Counted from the first letter of the stretch, positions 9,858 through 23,422 are shown. The stretch is DNA of 64,000 bases from Diaporthe sp. PMI_573 (GCA_021399435.1 JAJTUP010000009.1:992001-1056000); one strand, 5' to 3'. Translations and numbers: made by a program. The notes: generated by a model from the sequence alone, not told the origin.

Positions 9858-10997
9858 CTTGCATTTCAAAGCCCATCGACAGACGGAGTATAGGGTCATG
9901 AAACGCTGCTGAGCCCCATGGATCTACTTTGTCTCTCTTAGGTCCTGATGAGTCAAAATGAGCCCACGCCCTTGAATGATCCATAGACACAATTCCAATG
10001 TGGGTTCGAGAAGCATGAATCAGTGAATAGATTACGAACTTGTCAAATCTGTTCTCACTTACACCTCACCTCCATGTGTAAGTAAGGAGACACTATCATA
10101 CCATCACCTGGAAAGTGTATGACTCAATGCATCAGCCTACAGTTGACATTCAAGCCTTTTCTAAGCACGTCAAGGCACAATTCCCAAGGTACAGTCGAGC
10201 CGGCGGACCGGTAAACTCCTTCCACATGCTCTTGACAAGGTCATTGCCACCCGGGCAAGCCAGCCCTCCAGCATACTGTCCCGAAGTCTGCAGACTAAAA
10301 TTGCTGCGCCCCATTGTCTACGAAGCAGACTGCTGTGTAATGGCAATCAACTTGCTTGGCCTCGGGTCTCGGTCGATGATGTAGTTTGGACTGTGGCTGG
10401 CTTTCACACCCCTGCATCAGGACTACCAGGTGGTGGCTTACTGTATCTCTTGTTCGTATCTCTTATCTCTTATTCGTATTCTTAATGCCATCTGGCTGAG
10501 CCTCTCATATTCTGTTGAATAAGGCTGACTCCTGCAACTGTGGGGAATCATGAACTGCCGGCCAGCGCATGGAACATTAGAGACGGGTTCAACTAACCTA
10601 CCACCCAAGACAAAAAATTGAGCCGGGCTTCTTTAATGCAGTCGGACGGGTCTGAGACGTGCAGGTGGCGTGTTCAGAGAGAGCGTTCACTGAGGCCGCC
10701 ACACTGAGAGCGCTGATTGGCTGTACGCCACGGGCAAAAGTGGGGCACAAATAATTGCTACACGTTAGCCGGCAGACCGCCATCGCGAATGTCCTTTCCC
10801 ATTGGGGGCCGTCCTTGGATTTTCTAGTTGTTATTTCGTCTGACCCAATTCTCACCCTCGACCCCCTTTACACGCATTGTCGAGCTATTGCCGTGGCAGT
10901 CTGCCAGTCCATCCAACCATCACTGACGTCGCGACACCTACTGTAAACTTCCACCGACCCACGACCCTGTGCACCCTCTCGACATCAGCGCGCTGCC
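9858..10997. promoter_or_regulatory. Intergenic region upstream of CYP51
   Basis: 1.1 kb without a convincing gene. A degenerate pyrimidine-rich repeat built from TCTCTTNTTCGTAT-like units lies near 10443-10485. The last few hundred bases should carry the CYP51 promoter; no sterol-response element was assigned with confidence. Confidence 0.45.
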
Positions 10998-12704
<1,707 letters not shown>

Positions 12705-13654
12705 GGGAAATCATAGGTATATTGCTCTTCTTGGATCAGATTCGTTATGACTGTACATAAGGGTTTGGTGACTAGACTTTGCGGCTGGGCGAGGCAGGCT
12801 TTGAGGGGAAAAGACGGCGGAGCCAGGCTGCCAGTTTTAATAGAGCGATGATTGTGCCGTACAAGACTGCGCGACAACATCAGATAATCCTAATAATGAA
12901 TGAAATAAACACGATATACAATAAGCATGGGTCCTCGAAGGAACGCTTCAAGCACCAACAGTCTTTAAGTAGGGAAGTTCCGGTGGCCGACGTGTCCGAG
13001 GTCGACGGGCCATGGCACAACCCGTCTTTACCGTCTTCGCGGAAGGTTTTGACTGACGCCGATAGAACGGGCACTCTGACATTTGTTACCAAGACCAAGC
13101 GAGAGTCTATTTCCTGATGGCAAAGGAAGGGACATCCAGGCCTCCAGCTGTCAGTTGTAGACGTCCCCACTTGCACCATTTGAGCTGCAATGGCCGACAA
13201 ACAAGCTTTCCGGCAACGGCCCGGGCTCCTGATCTGCGGTTCCATCACTTTGTTTCTCGCTCAGACACCAAATCGGACCATGAAACCCCAGAGCAGTCCA
13301 GACCGGTTTCAATTCGATCTTGCCGAGCACGTTCAGAACTGGGCAATTACACTCAGGGTATTTCGATTTTGATAGGGATTTGCTAATGAGGTGACGATCC
13401 ACTGCCCCTGAAGCGAGTGAGTGACATTGGCCTGCTCAATGACGCAGGGGGGGGGCGCGGCTGGCTTGTTAGAGCTACTCGCCGACAAACAGCTGATCCC
13501 CAACATCGTCATTCTGCACAGCTCGTTTCACCCAACACACAGGACTCGGTCACTCAAAGACTATTCTGCCTTGAAGAACCATTACTTCATGTGATGAACT
13601 GCAACTATCTCCCCAAGTAAAATACAAGGTTTCAACCAACGGCCGGATCAAACC
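12705..13654. other. Intergenic region between CYP51 and the DUF3074 gene
   Basis: 950 bases with only short frames. The word GCCGACAAACA occurs at 13192, at 13481 and again at 13657 within the downstream start region; the first and last copies extend to an identical 15-mer starting with ATG. A G-run lies at about 13447-13455. No gene is supported. Confidence 0.45.
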
Positions 13655-14590
13655 ATGGCCGACAAACAAAAAGGCCCCCTCCTCCGCCTGGCAGGCCTGC
13701 AATCCTCACAGCTCCCCGCAGCCACGGCCTCACCCGAGGAGCTGGGCCCCTTCATAACAGCCATCCTCCAGGAATCAGTCCCCTTCATCGACACAGCGGC
13801 GCCCAGGGCCGCAGACTTCACGGACCCCGCCGTCCCGGCCCCGCCCGCCTCCAACACGCTGTGGAAGTCCAAGGGCACCAAGAGCCACCCGGACTCCACG
13901 GCCAAGATCGAGCTAAGCGAGCGGGTTGTTTCTGTCCAAGGTGGCGGCAGTAATGAGACGTGGGCGTGCCGGCGCAGCGTGCACGCGGACGAGGCCACCC
14001 GGGGCACGGCGAGCTGGGCCGAGTTCGCGGACTGCATCCGTGACCGGCACGCCGAGACCGAGGACGCATTCACGCCGACGGTGCTGGCGCACCGGGAGGC
14101 TGTCTCTTGGGCGGGCGCCGCGGGCGTGGCGGCTGTTGAGGTCGGCGGTGTCGCGTGGGGCCGGTTCAGCCTCGCCCTGGTGGAGATGAAGCACAAGATC
14201 CCGCCGCCGCTGAAGCCGCGCGTTTTCCCCGTGCTACAGCTCGTCGCGTCAGCGGTGCCTCCCCCTGGCGGTGGCGGAGCAGAGAAGAACGAGTTTGTGG
14301 TCGTCTCCGTGACGGTGTCCGACTTGGCGGCGGGGCCATTGAAGGACCTGGCCGGGCTGTCGGCGGAGAAGGGCGTCGTGGTCGGGGCGTATGTCAGCGT
14401 GGAGAGGGTGAGGAGGTTGCCCGGTCAGGGGGAGGACAAGGGCAAGATTGAGTGGATCATGGCTACTGCCAGCGACGCGAAGGGTATCCTGCCTTTGTTC
14501 CTGCAGACCAAGGCGATTCCAGGACAGATTGCAAAGGATGTGGGCATGTTCTTGGGCTGGATCGACAAGGAGCGGGCGAAGCAGGGTTGA
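13655..14590 (+). CDS. DUF3074 / START-like domain protein
   Basis: A 311-residue intronless gene starting at ATG in the context CAAACCATGGCC. The order of blocks, ELGPFITAILQESVPFIDTA near residue 30, WKSKGTKSHPDS near 70, WACRRSVHADEATRGTASW near 107 and a C-terminal helix ending in GMFLGWIDKERAKQG, is that of fungal proteins with the DUF3074 domain, which has a START/Bet v1-like lipid-binding fold. There is no signal peptide or membrane span, so it is probably cytosolic. The ligand and biological role are unknown; lipid binding is inferred from the fold only. Confidence 0.77.
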   Translation: MADKQKGPLLRLAGLQSSQLPAATASPEELGPFITAILQESVPFIDTAAPRAADFTDPAVPAPPASNTLWKSKGTKSHPDSTAKIELSERVVSVQGGGSNETWACRRSVHADEATRGTASWAEFADCIRDRHAETEDAFTPTVLAHREAVSWAGAAGVAAVEVGGVAWGRFSLALVEMKHKIPPPLKPRVFPVLQLVASAVPPPGGGGAEKNEFVVVSVTVSDLAAGPLKDLAGLSAEKGVVVGAYVSVERVRRLPGQGEDKGKIEWIMATASDAKGILPLFLQTKAIPGQIAKDVGMFLGWIDKERAKQG

Positions 14591-15987
14591 AGGGGGGTGG
14601 AAAATGGGGGCCGCACCTGGGTGTCGTTATTGGTCCTCTGGTTGAAACGACGAGGCGGAAATGGTATGGGGCCTTGACAGCTGTCATTGGCACGTATGGG
14701 CAGAAGGTTGGTAATGGTTCACGGAGGTCCGGCTCGGATGGCAGGCTTCAGCGGGGCAGTCAACGGTGTGATAATAATAATGGTGGTGGCTGAAACAGAC
14801 ACGACGGAGAATGTGCATAATCGTCTGTCCGGATGAAAGCTAAAGGGATTGTACTGGCATATTATGCCCCTAGTATGACACATTGATGTATTTCGAGCAT
14901 AAAGCGGTTCAAGCATAAAGCGGTCCGAACATTGCAGTTATTGGATGTCAGCCTAGGGAACTTCCTTCTTCATCTGTGAGACATACCAACAACTAGGAGC
15001 AAACTGAAGTCTGCAGTTCTTGGTGTCCTTGAAGATATCTCTTCTGGGTTGATGACTCAAGGGTATCTGTAGACTCTTGCCCTCTAGATCCTCGGTTTGA
15101 TGCTGCTGCTGCGGCTGCCATCTACTTGACTTGGTATCCACTCATTGAACTGCCTCATCTGTGCTAATGTCTACCTCGACAGTCCCAGGGCTAGACTAAT
15201 CAGTTGACTTCCGCGATGAAGTGAGTGACAAATTGTTGTCGAGTGGGCAAAAAGTTCCGGAGGACTAGTGCTACCAAAGCTTGTCTATGTGAAGTGCCAG
15301 TGAGGCGAGCAGGAATGGCGCACAAAAAGCGTCAGAGACTTGAGTCCCCCTTCTTGACCACAACCCGACCAGATTTCAACTGACCGTCTCTGAAATATGG
15401 TGTTGATGGTTATGAATTTACTAAAATAAACATTGAAGCTTATATAAGGGATCAAGGGTAAGCGTGGCGCCTATGGTGTCGTGTCAGCCACCATGTTGTA
15501 TCACCCCTCAGCCATATAACCATAAGCCCTACTCTAGGAGATCGAGGGGCCAAAACAATTTAATAATAGACATGACACTGGTTGATAATATTTGGTTTGA
15601 TGGTGTCCGATTATACGGCCGTTTAACTATGTAGAGTGAAGCAACTCCAGTAGGGGGGCTTCAAACTCTTTGGCCCTCCCCCATTATGGCCACCTCGTTC
15701 CATCCACACAAATCCATCTCGTGTTACAAGCATGGCTTAGTCCATCGTCATAAATTGTCCCTGGTCTATAAGTGCTTGTGAACCCTGGGCCCTTCCCAGT
15801 CATTCGTCTCGAACTTTAATTCCATCACCGACAATAGTTACTGTAGTCGATCCTGATTTCTACTGAAGCCCACAAATAAAACCTTCCCACCCAAAGAAGG
15901 CCTCAGAAAAGAAATTGCCTCCAACCCACCTTCCCGAAGCAACAATTAATGCCCTTCCCCCAAGCTACTGGGCACAGTAAGCTTCAG
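14591..15987. other. Gene-poor, AT-richer intergenic region
   Basis: 1.4 kb lacking a coding frame of weight. A 16-bp tandem direct repeat occurs at 14895-14926. The stretch from 15400 to 15980 is AT-rich. A missing 5' exon of the next candidate gene may lie here but I could not place it. Confidence 0.45.
14895..14926. repeat. 16-bp tandem direct repeat, two copies
   Basis: GAGCATAAAGCGGTTC (14895-14910) is followed directly by AAGCATAAAGCGGTCC (14911-14926), 14 of 16 positions identical. It lies in intergenic DNA downstream of the DUF3074 gene. No function is inferred. Confidence 0.85.
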
Positions 15988-16543
15988 TTAATGGCGTCTG
16001 GAACAGCATAATCACCAGCGCCTACCCCGGCACCAAGAACTATGTTGGCCAGCCCGAGGGCCAGTCCAACACCACGTTGTCGAAACAACGCAACGACCTA
16101 CTCGTGCGTGAGATTGATCCCTCCCGGGGAGCCTTGGGAGTCCGGCTAGTCTTCGAGGGCAAAAACAGCACCAGCAGCAACAACTTGGACCAGGCAGCCA
16201 GGCAGTTGCACAATTGGCTCAAAGGCGCGGGATCGGGGGTCCATAATAAACGTAAAGTATGGTGTATAGTGGCCAAGGGGACCAAGTGGAGGGCTTATCA
16301 CTATGTGAGTTTCGCATTGTTCCGATCTACTTTGTCTTGAGAGGCGATCAGACCTCATACCTTCCAGACAGCATTACTGACGTGGCCTTCGTCAACGCAC
16401 TCCAGGTCGACAGCAGCATGTCGGGACTGTCACGCGGTAGTCAGGGCAAACCAGTCAAATTCAACGACGGACAGGTATTAGATGTCAAAAACGATTATAA
16501 GCTCGCGGTGAAGTGGCTGGAATATTTTCAGAAAAAACCCTGA
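15988..16543 (+). CDS. Orphan coding fragment resembling a PD-(D/E)XK nuclease-fold protein (5' end not found)
   Basis: An open frame from 15988 to 16304 reads through AYPGTKNYVGQPEGQ, REIDPSRGALGVRLVFEGKN and KVWCIVAKGTKWRAYHY. A GTGAGT donor at 16305 and the AG at 16350-16351 define a 47-b intron, after which the frame continues as TSYLPDSITDVAFVN to a TGA at 16541-16543. The strand VRLVFEGKN followed by a helix LDQAARQLHNWL and a strand ending in GTKWRAY recalls the E-x-K and Gln-helix layout of PD-(D/E)XK folds seen in fungal orphan proteins; this is an inference. An in-frame TAA lies just upstream at 15978, so a 5' exon is missing or the gene is decayed. It sits in a gene-poor, AT-rich zone. 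Confidence 0.42.
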
Positions 16544-17280
16544 CGCGGTCTTCGGGTAATTCAATGTTGAGCTTTCTACCTAGGTCGCAATATTTATATT
16601 GGCAAACATAGGACAGACGGGGTAGAAAAGTTTCATTTATAAGGGTGTGAGAACAAGTTTGACAGTGGCTGAGCGATTAGAATAAAAGGAATTTGTAATG
16701 AATTATCTCTTATAGTCACCATGATTACCATTCTTATTTTCTTAGAAAAGCTCGGTGTATTGAGACTGTCTCCAGCGGAGATTCAGAGACAAGGCAGGTG
16801 ACCTTAATACGACAGTTGAATTTAAGTCGGCGCTACATCCTGCCTAAGAATAAGGTGTTGAAGGGATCATAGGACTAGGTAAGGTTTAAATACTGGAGGG
16901 TGTGGGTGCTACTTGACGCCACAGTGAATGAAGCCACTGATTGCAATCAGTGTGGCCCATTGCGCATACGCACTCCCAACATATTCCTTGATTCGAAGAC
17001 TAAATTGAAAAATTGAGAGTGCGAACTGGGATGGCATGGAAATGTCATCAATGTCCGTCAATCTCAGTCCGAACTCGAATCCATGACGTTGTTCCACTCT
17101 GGTCTTTCAATCGGATCAATGTCATACATCCGGCAATCCCTTGTATTATTTGTATACAGGCAATACGATCCGTACATCATCTTCCGCTCCCAGGGATCCG
17201 ATCATCCCGGTATATCTTGTATTTTGGCATGGAAAGTCTCTAGCCCTGAAGCTTGTTATCTCTGTTTGTCAGGATTGGCA
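16544..17280. other. AT-rich gene-free interval
   Basis: 737 bases of AT-rich sequence with no persuasive frame. No terminal repeats or transposase-like frame was seen. Confidence 0.45.
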
Positions 17281-17673
17281 ATGGGCAAGACGAGGTCTCA
17301 CTCGGATCTGATTCCAAAAAGTGAGTCAGCGAGAAGTGATTGGATCTTCGTTAAGGGCATAAACATTTTTAGTGACACCTCGGCGGTGGCTATGGAACCA
17401 GACACCATTTTGCTATAGACTGTTACAGCCAAAAATACGGTCCTCAGCGCAGTATGCGACGGTATCAGCCACGCCATCGGGGAACTGGTCGGGGCCATAT
17501 GTACTTACCCCAAGAGGCAAGTAGATGAAGGTTTGAGCGGTGGAGGTGCAGAGGGCTTAGAGGGCTGGACCCTGGACGCGGACCTGAAACCCTGGAGTCC
17601 GTCGTCCAGCCGGTCGACCGTTGAAGACATTGGAAGCACTATGATTGGCGACCCGAGTGGTCGGAGTGTCTGA
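17281..17673 (+). CDS. Possible small gene or decayed gene of unknown family
   Basis: A two-exon model fits: an ATG at 17281 runs to 17320 (MGKTRSHSDLIPK), followed by a strong GTGAGT donor, a 108-b intron to the CAG at 17426-17428, and an exon to TGA at 17671-17673. The product would be 94 residues with a central block TVLSAVCDGISHAIGELVG then AICTYPKRQVDEG and a Trp/Ser-rich tail. Read without splicing, the same frame is interrupted only by a TAG at 17416. Further coding-like stretches in other frames continue to about 17980, so this may be part of a longer, broken gene. I do not recognise the family, and the call is tentative. Confidence 0.33.
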
Positions 17674-18963
17674 GAGCTCCGAGTCCGTTTGATCATGGTA
17701 ACAGCACCGTGTCCGGTCAGACTGATGTCCAGCAGCCGTCTGCAAGAAAATCCCCGAAATGCAGGATTCCAATCTCGATTGATGGAAGGGTTTGATCTGC
17801 AGCCGGCGGAGACGGGATATGTTGACAAGCGGGCATGTGCCAATCGGCACACGTTGCGGGCCTTGGAAGGGTTCTGTAGCATCGAGTCGGCCGTCACAAG
17901 CTAGACCATGTGCTTGGGGTCGACAAAGTCGCCGAGGATCTCTTGGTGGGCTCTGCATGTTGCCCCGCCCTGGATGAACGTGTGGCTTCCTGGAGTGCAT
18001 TGCCCATCTGTCCGGTCTTTTTCAGGGTGATCTGTCTCTTGAGTGCGTCTCGTCTCTGGATTGATCTTGGCCCGTCAAGTTGAGATCAGGAACATGACGG
18101 AGACGCCCTGTCCTGGCCCAGGCCCACGCGCGAACATTTCCGCTTTAAGCCATCGTTTCGATTGGGCGTTGCAATGCCCACGCAGCAGATCGAAACGGCA
18201 AGCTGTTCGCGTTACATGTCGTCTGTGTACGTAGCTAGTAATCCATCCGATCAGAGGGGCGTAGCTCGCCATTGTTTCAAGCCGCTCCGCCAATCGAACA
18301 CGAGCCCGTTGAAATGCCATCCTGCCCGCTGGAGACGGGAGTCGGACTGCCGCCCTGCCATGGCCCCGTCTCCATCTTTTTTTCTTCCTGCTTCGGTCTA
18401 GCGCTTCTTGTCTGGCTTCTCGACGACCTGGGGGAACGTCATGAAGATATGGGTCGGCCTGTCCCCCTTCCTTCACCCTGGGTCCAATTGCACGTCTTCA
18501 CAACGGCATCTGTACCAAACTCTCCCACCGAACTCTCCTTGCTACCACGTGCTGCCCGTTGCCAGGTCGGTCCGACATCAGACTTTCCTTTCTCGAACAG
18601 TTCGAGCGGACTTCTCTGGAAATCTCCGAATCCCCCCAATGCCCCCCCAGACAGCCAATCCTTGCTTGTCTTAATCGCACCGCATCATCGAAGTAGGAAT
18701 AAGCCCCGACGCGTCCTTCGACGCCTGCTAGCTGCACATTTCTCTGTATATTCCTCAGCACAAATACTTGCTGAGAATTCTGGAATCTTTCGTTTGATAT
18801 CTATTGCTCAATCCACCCCGAGTTTGGCTCGTCGTACGGCTCGAAGCCAATTGTGAAGTCGGCCTCCAATACATACACCAACCACAACTAGCCCAGACAG
18901 AGCTGAATCTCATTTCTACGACATAGCCCAGAGGCTTACACGCAACTGGTTCCACACCGCGCG
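17674..18963. promoter_or_regulatory. Intergenic region upstream of the P450 gene
   Basis: 1.3 kb. The first 300 bases contain coding-like fragments in shifting frames that may be relics of the preceding candidate. The rest should include the promoter and leader of the P450 gene. No defined element was found. Confidence 0.4.
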
Positions 18964-20797
18964 ATGGATCTCCCGTGGAAACGTGTGACAGCGGTTGCTG
19001 CCGTCGCCGCGTACGCCGCCACCTCAGTCCTCAGACAGGAGTGGTCACGTTCTGCCTTCGCCAGATACTTCACCGTCAGCTGGCTGTTGGGCTTTCTATG
19101 TTGGGGGTTTTGGACCGTCATCCTCTATCCCAAGTTCTTCTCGCCTCTCCTAGGCCTGCCTGAACCACAAAACCCATCATGGATCAACGGCCAATACTCA
19201 AAGATCCGCGAATTTGCCACCGGTGTGCCAATGCTTGAATGGTAAGTAATCTGGCTTGACATGTTCCTCGTGCTTGCCTGTCGACAGACGCTGACAGCAC
19301 AGCAGGGTCAACACTGTGCCCAACAATGGCGTAATCCGCTACCTCGGCCTGCTCAACCAGGAGCGGCTCCTGCTCACCTCGCCCAAGGCCCTGGCTGAGG
19401 TGCTCGTCACCAAGAACTACGACTTCGCCAAGCCCGGCATGGTGCGGTACTCGATCGGCCGCATCCTGGGCGTCGGCGTCCTGCTGGCCGAGGGCGACGA
19501 GCACAAGTTCCAGCGCAAGAACCTGATGCCCGCCTTTGCCTTCCGGCACACCAAGGATCTCTACCCCGTGTTCTGGGAAAAGGCGCGAGAGGGCGTCCGG
19601 GCGATGACGGACCAGATCCTCGTCGACGCGGCCAAGGAGCCCGCCTCGCCGGCCTCTCAGGACCCGGAGAAGGCAGCGAGCGACAAGACAGGCGGGCTTA
19701 AGACGGCTGTCCTCGAGGTCGGAGGGTGGGCGTCGCGCATCACGCTCGACATCATCGGCATCGCAGGCCTAGGGAGGGACTTTGGCGCCATAGCCGACCC
19801 GACCAACAAGCTGTTCCAGACGTACAACCACCTCTTCAAGCCGTCGCGCCAGGCCCGCTTCCTCGCCACCCTGGGCCTCATCCTCCCTGTGTGGCTCGTC
19901 ACCCGGCTCCCCGTGCGGCGCAACGAGGACGTGCAGGAGGCGGCCAGGGTGATCCGCTCCGTGTGCTTCGACCTGATCCGCGAGAAGAAGGAGAAGCTGG
20001 CGCGCAAGGAGCTCACGGACGTCGACATCCTGTCCGTGGCGCTTGAGAGCGGCGGGTTCACCGAGGACAACCTGGTGGACCAGCTCATGACCTTCCTGGC
20101 GGCGGGCCACGAGACGACGGCCAGCAGCATGACGTGGGCCATCTACATGCTGTGCCTGCACCCGGGCGTGCAGTCCCGGCTGCGGGAGGAGGTCAGGAGC
20201 CGCCTCCCGTCCATGGACGACGCGGGCGCCAGCGTGTCCAGCCTCGACGTCGACCACATGCCCTACCTCAACGCCGTCTGCTCAGAGGTCCTGCGCTACT
20301 CCGCCCCCGTGCCCATGACCCTGCGCGAGGCCGCCGTCGACACCACCATCCAGGGCCACCGCGTCCCCAAGGGCACCCGCATCGTCATGGCGCCCTCCGC
20401 CACCAACAAGGACACCTCCCTCTGGGGGCCCGACGCCACAAAGTTCAACCCGGACCGGTGGCTCCCCAAGCACGACGGGGACAAGAGCGCGGCCTCTGGT
20501 GGGTCGAGCAGTAACTACGCCTTCAGTATGTATTCTCCCCTTGTTCATCACCACACGCACCGTGATTACTAACACGTTGAAAAAGTGACCTTCCTACACG
20601 GCCCTAGGAGCTGCATCGGTATGAACTTCGCCAGAGCCGAGTTCGCGTGCCTCCTGGCGGCATGGGTGGGCCGGATGGAGTTCGAGCTGAGGGACAAGGC
20701 GGAGATGGACGAGGAGAACATGGAGATCAAGGCGGGCGTGACTTCCAGGCCGGCAAAGGGGCTATGGGTGAAGGCGGCTGTGCTCGATGGGTGGTGA
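18964..20797 (+). CDS. Membrane-bound cytochrome P450 monooxygenase
   Basis: Three exons: 18964-19241, 19306-20525 and 20586-20797, with introns of 64 and 60 b, for 569 residues. Two hydrophobic stretches at the N-terminus (VTAVAAVAAYAATSV and VSWLLGFLCWGFWTVIL) anchor it to the ER. The C-helix block WEKAREGV, I-helix AGHETTASSM, ExxR in SEVLRYS, the block FNPDRWLPK and the haem loop FLHGPRSCIGMNF are all present, so it should be catalytically competent. The second intron falls just before the haem loop and splits an ATG codon. It belongs to the microsomal class needing a P450 reductase. The CYP family and substrate are not assignable by eye; no biosynthetic core gene lies nearby. Confidence 0.92.
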
Positions 20798-23422
20798 GCT
20801 CGTGGAGGTTTTACTGGACTGGCTCCCTCTTGTGGACTACGTGACTGAATGTATATATGCACAAATGTTGATAATAATGGTACTGTTGGGCTCATTGCAT
20901 TGGTACTTGGTTCCTGGTGCTGAAAAATGACATGATTACGAGTGTGACTGGAGTATGTGTGGGTACTCCAAGGGTCGAGGAGCCCGAACGTTGACGTGAG
21001 CTGATTGACCTAGCCTAGGCACTGTCAGTCAGCCCTGATTGCGGTCAATTCGAAGCAAAGAACCCGAGGTTTCCGAAGGCATTGTGATGACAGAGCAATT
21101 CATAACTGGCTCGTCCATGGCTGTTCTACTGATTCCATCCAGCCATTCATTAACATCATTCTTTACATGGAGACCATGAGGTGTGGCCGCTTAAGATGCA
21201 ACGAGATATTGAATGAGAATACGAGAGGCTACAGTATGTCTAGGGCACTGATGCGGAGTCGATTGTGATACATGGCAGAGCAAAGCCGTGGCTCCAGTCC
21301 GTCTGCTACCCAGGGATGCATGTCCAAAGCCTGTCACGACAGTCGGACACACTCTGTCCACGCAGTCTCCGCTGGACACGAGATTCGACAACCGTCCTTT
21401 GAGGCCCCCGTGACTGACGACTCAGTTCACCATCACTTGAGGCGGGCAGCCCCAGCATGTCCGGAGCATCAGCTCGAACTGCTTCCCTACGCTTGGTCCC
21501 TTCACAGGTGATTGTCAAGTCATGTGCCCTTGAGCCCCCAGACAAGCCACGCCCGGGCTATAGCTGAGACCGAGCCTCCAAAATTGGGGCTTCCTCAGGT
21601 CTATTGAACAGGCCCTCGCGATCGGCGCCGCCTTCAACAGTCTATCCTCTCTCTGGGTAAGGGGCATCCCGCCGGGAGGGAGATGAACTTCCGGGACTAT
21701 TGCTCCAGGGCAAATAAGGTTCTTACCTGGGCGACTCCCGAAATCTTCCTCGCCTCTCTCAACAACAGTCCTAGCGGCGCCACATCCCCACGAACATCCC
21801 TTACAGTACCCTCATTCATGCGTATCGATACCTCAAGCCGCAAGAGGGAAGAAGGGGGGTTCGAGGAAGGAGACAGAGAAAAGGGCACCGTGCGCGTCAT
21901 CTGAACAAGTGTTTGCATCGACATCCCTCCTCGCATCCCGCTCAGATCGCCCATGGTCCAGACACATGAAACGAGGCCGAACAAGTACAAGACGAGGGGC
22001 TGTGCGCGGCAACTACCGTCCCCCTCTAATAATTGTCTCCCGGCTGACAGGCTCTAGTCAACTAGTTAGCCCTTGGCTAGTCTGGCGTGCGGGAGGGAGG
22101 GAACAGGAGGGCAAGAGGGCTGGCTATAATTGACATTGCGGCTGGTCTATGCTATAGCACGGGGGAGACCTCGGAGAAGGGGGATCTGTGCGCAGGGCCG
22201 TTGGCCGGTTGGTACTGTGTAGGGTCGCTCTTTGCGTAGGTAGCAGTGCGGGTACGGGCAGGTAAGGGGAGTTTTGTACGTTTGGTGTGATTGACGAGAC
22301 ACAGTTGACGGGCGGCGCTGCTGCTCAAGCAACCAAACAGGCGGGAATTATGCCGAGTTGCTTCTTCCCGTTTTTCCTCTCCCTTCTCCCGCACTGTCGC
22401 TGCACCCATCCCAGAAGCCTCGTGCGGGATCGACCACCCGAGCCGTCTCTCAACTGCGTGGTAATCTTATCGCGGGAGGAGAGGGGAGGGAGGGGAGGGA
22501 GGGAGGGAGGGGGAGGGAGGGGAGGGAGGGGAGGGAGGAGGGGCAAGCCACTCAGCTCAGAGGAATTCCCGTCACTGCCTCTCTCTCTTTGTGGGTGTGA
22601 TCCCTCGATTCGCTTCGACGGGTGAGCCAAACCAGGCCCGGATGAAAATGGTGGTGTGTGTGCCCAGGTTGCGGTGAAGGTTTCGCGGGGACCAAGGCCG
22701 GCACAGGGAGGTCGGGCGGGCGCACGAACGATCGATCATGGTTTTTGCTGCGCTGGTCCAATTACAATCGGGTTCCGTGTCGACAATGCGAAGTGTCGGT
22801 AAACTTAGCTGTCGCAGAGCTTACCTTGGTATATCCAAGCCGTCAGTAAGGTTTTTTGGCCGACAACGACCTGACGTTCCTCGCAGCCGGGCTGCGCCGG
22901 CGAGATGGGAACACCCCAGTCGCTGGACCTGCTCTGCTCGAATCCGATCGCTGCTTAGGCCCAGCCGAGTGAGAGCAGATGCCAGAGTGGACAGGGTGCT
23001 CGTAGCGGGTTAACCTGGTGAAGACCCAATGGACTCCAAGTTCCGAGTACCTGGGATAACCCGTCGTTGTAGACAGGCGCTTTGTTAGCGTAGCCGCAAT
23101 GCTGTTGGCTCTTGGTCCAGCTATACGCTTTGCGCATATATTATATATGTTGTTATATGAGAAGGTCTCGTTTCGCAAGAGGACACACTAGAGAGCGCCC
23201 AAAGCGCGGCATTTGAGAAAAGATGATTGTTCATTGAGCCATCGCCATCGCAGTTTGCGGATGGCGCTCGAGGCCAGAAAGAATAGCAGTGCAGTGTCCC
23301 TGTCTAGTAGTTGCCCAACTCCAGCCATTATCATGATGCAGTGAATAAAATATAGAGATATACCAAACAACTTGCAATGTAGTTGCAACACAGAAGAGAA
23401 TATGCAGGCCCACGCCTTGGGA
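20798..23422. other. Convergent intergenic region with a GA-rich tract
   Basis: 2.6 kb between the P450 stop and the stop of the SANT-domain gene on the other strand. The only distinct structure is the purine tract at 22474-22543, listed separately. Small frames around it code for low-complexity Gly/Arg or Pro/Leu strings and are not supported as genes. Confidence 0.45.
22474..22543 (+). repeat. 70-nt pure G/A tract of GGGA/GGGGA units
   Basis: The + strand is uninterrupted purine for about 70 bases, made of many GGG and GGGG runs separated by single A residues. Such a tract can form intramolecular G-quadruplex or triplex DNA. It lies in intergenic DNA between convergent genes. Confidence 0.9.

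Noticed and set aside
14591..18963. Degraded transposon in the gene-poor block
   Set aside because: No transposase or reverse-transcriptase-like frame, terminal repeats or target-site duplications were seen.
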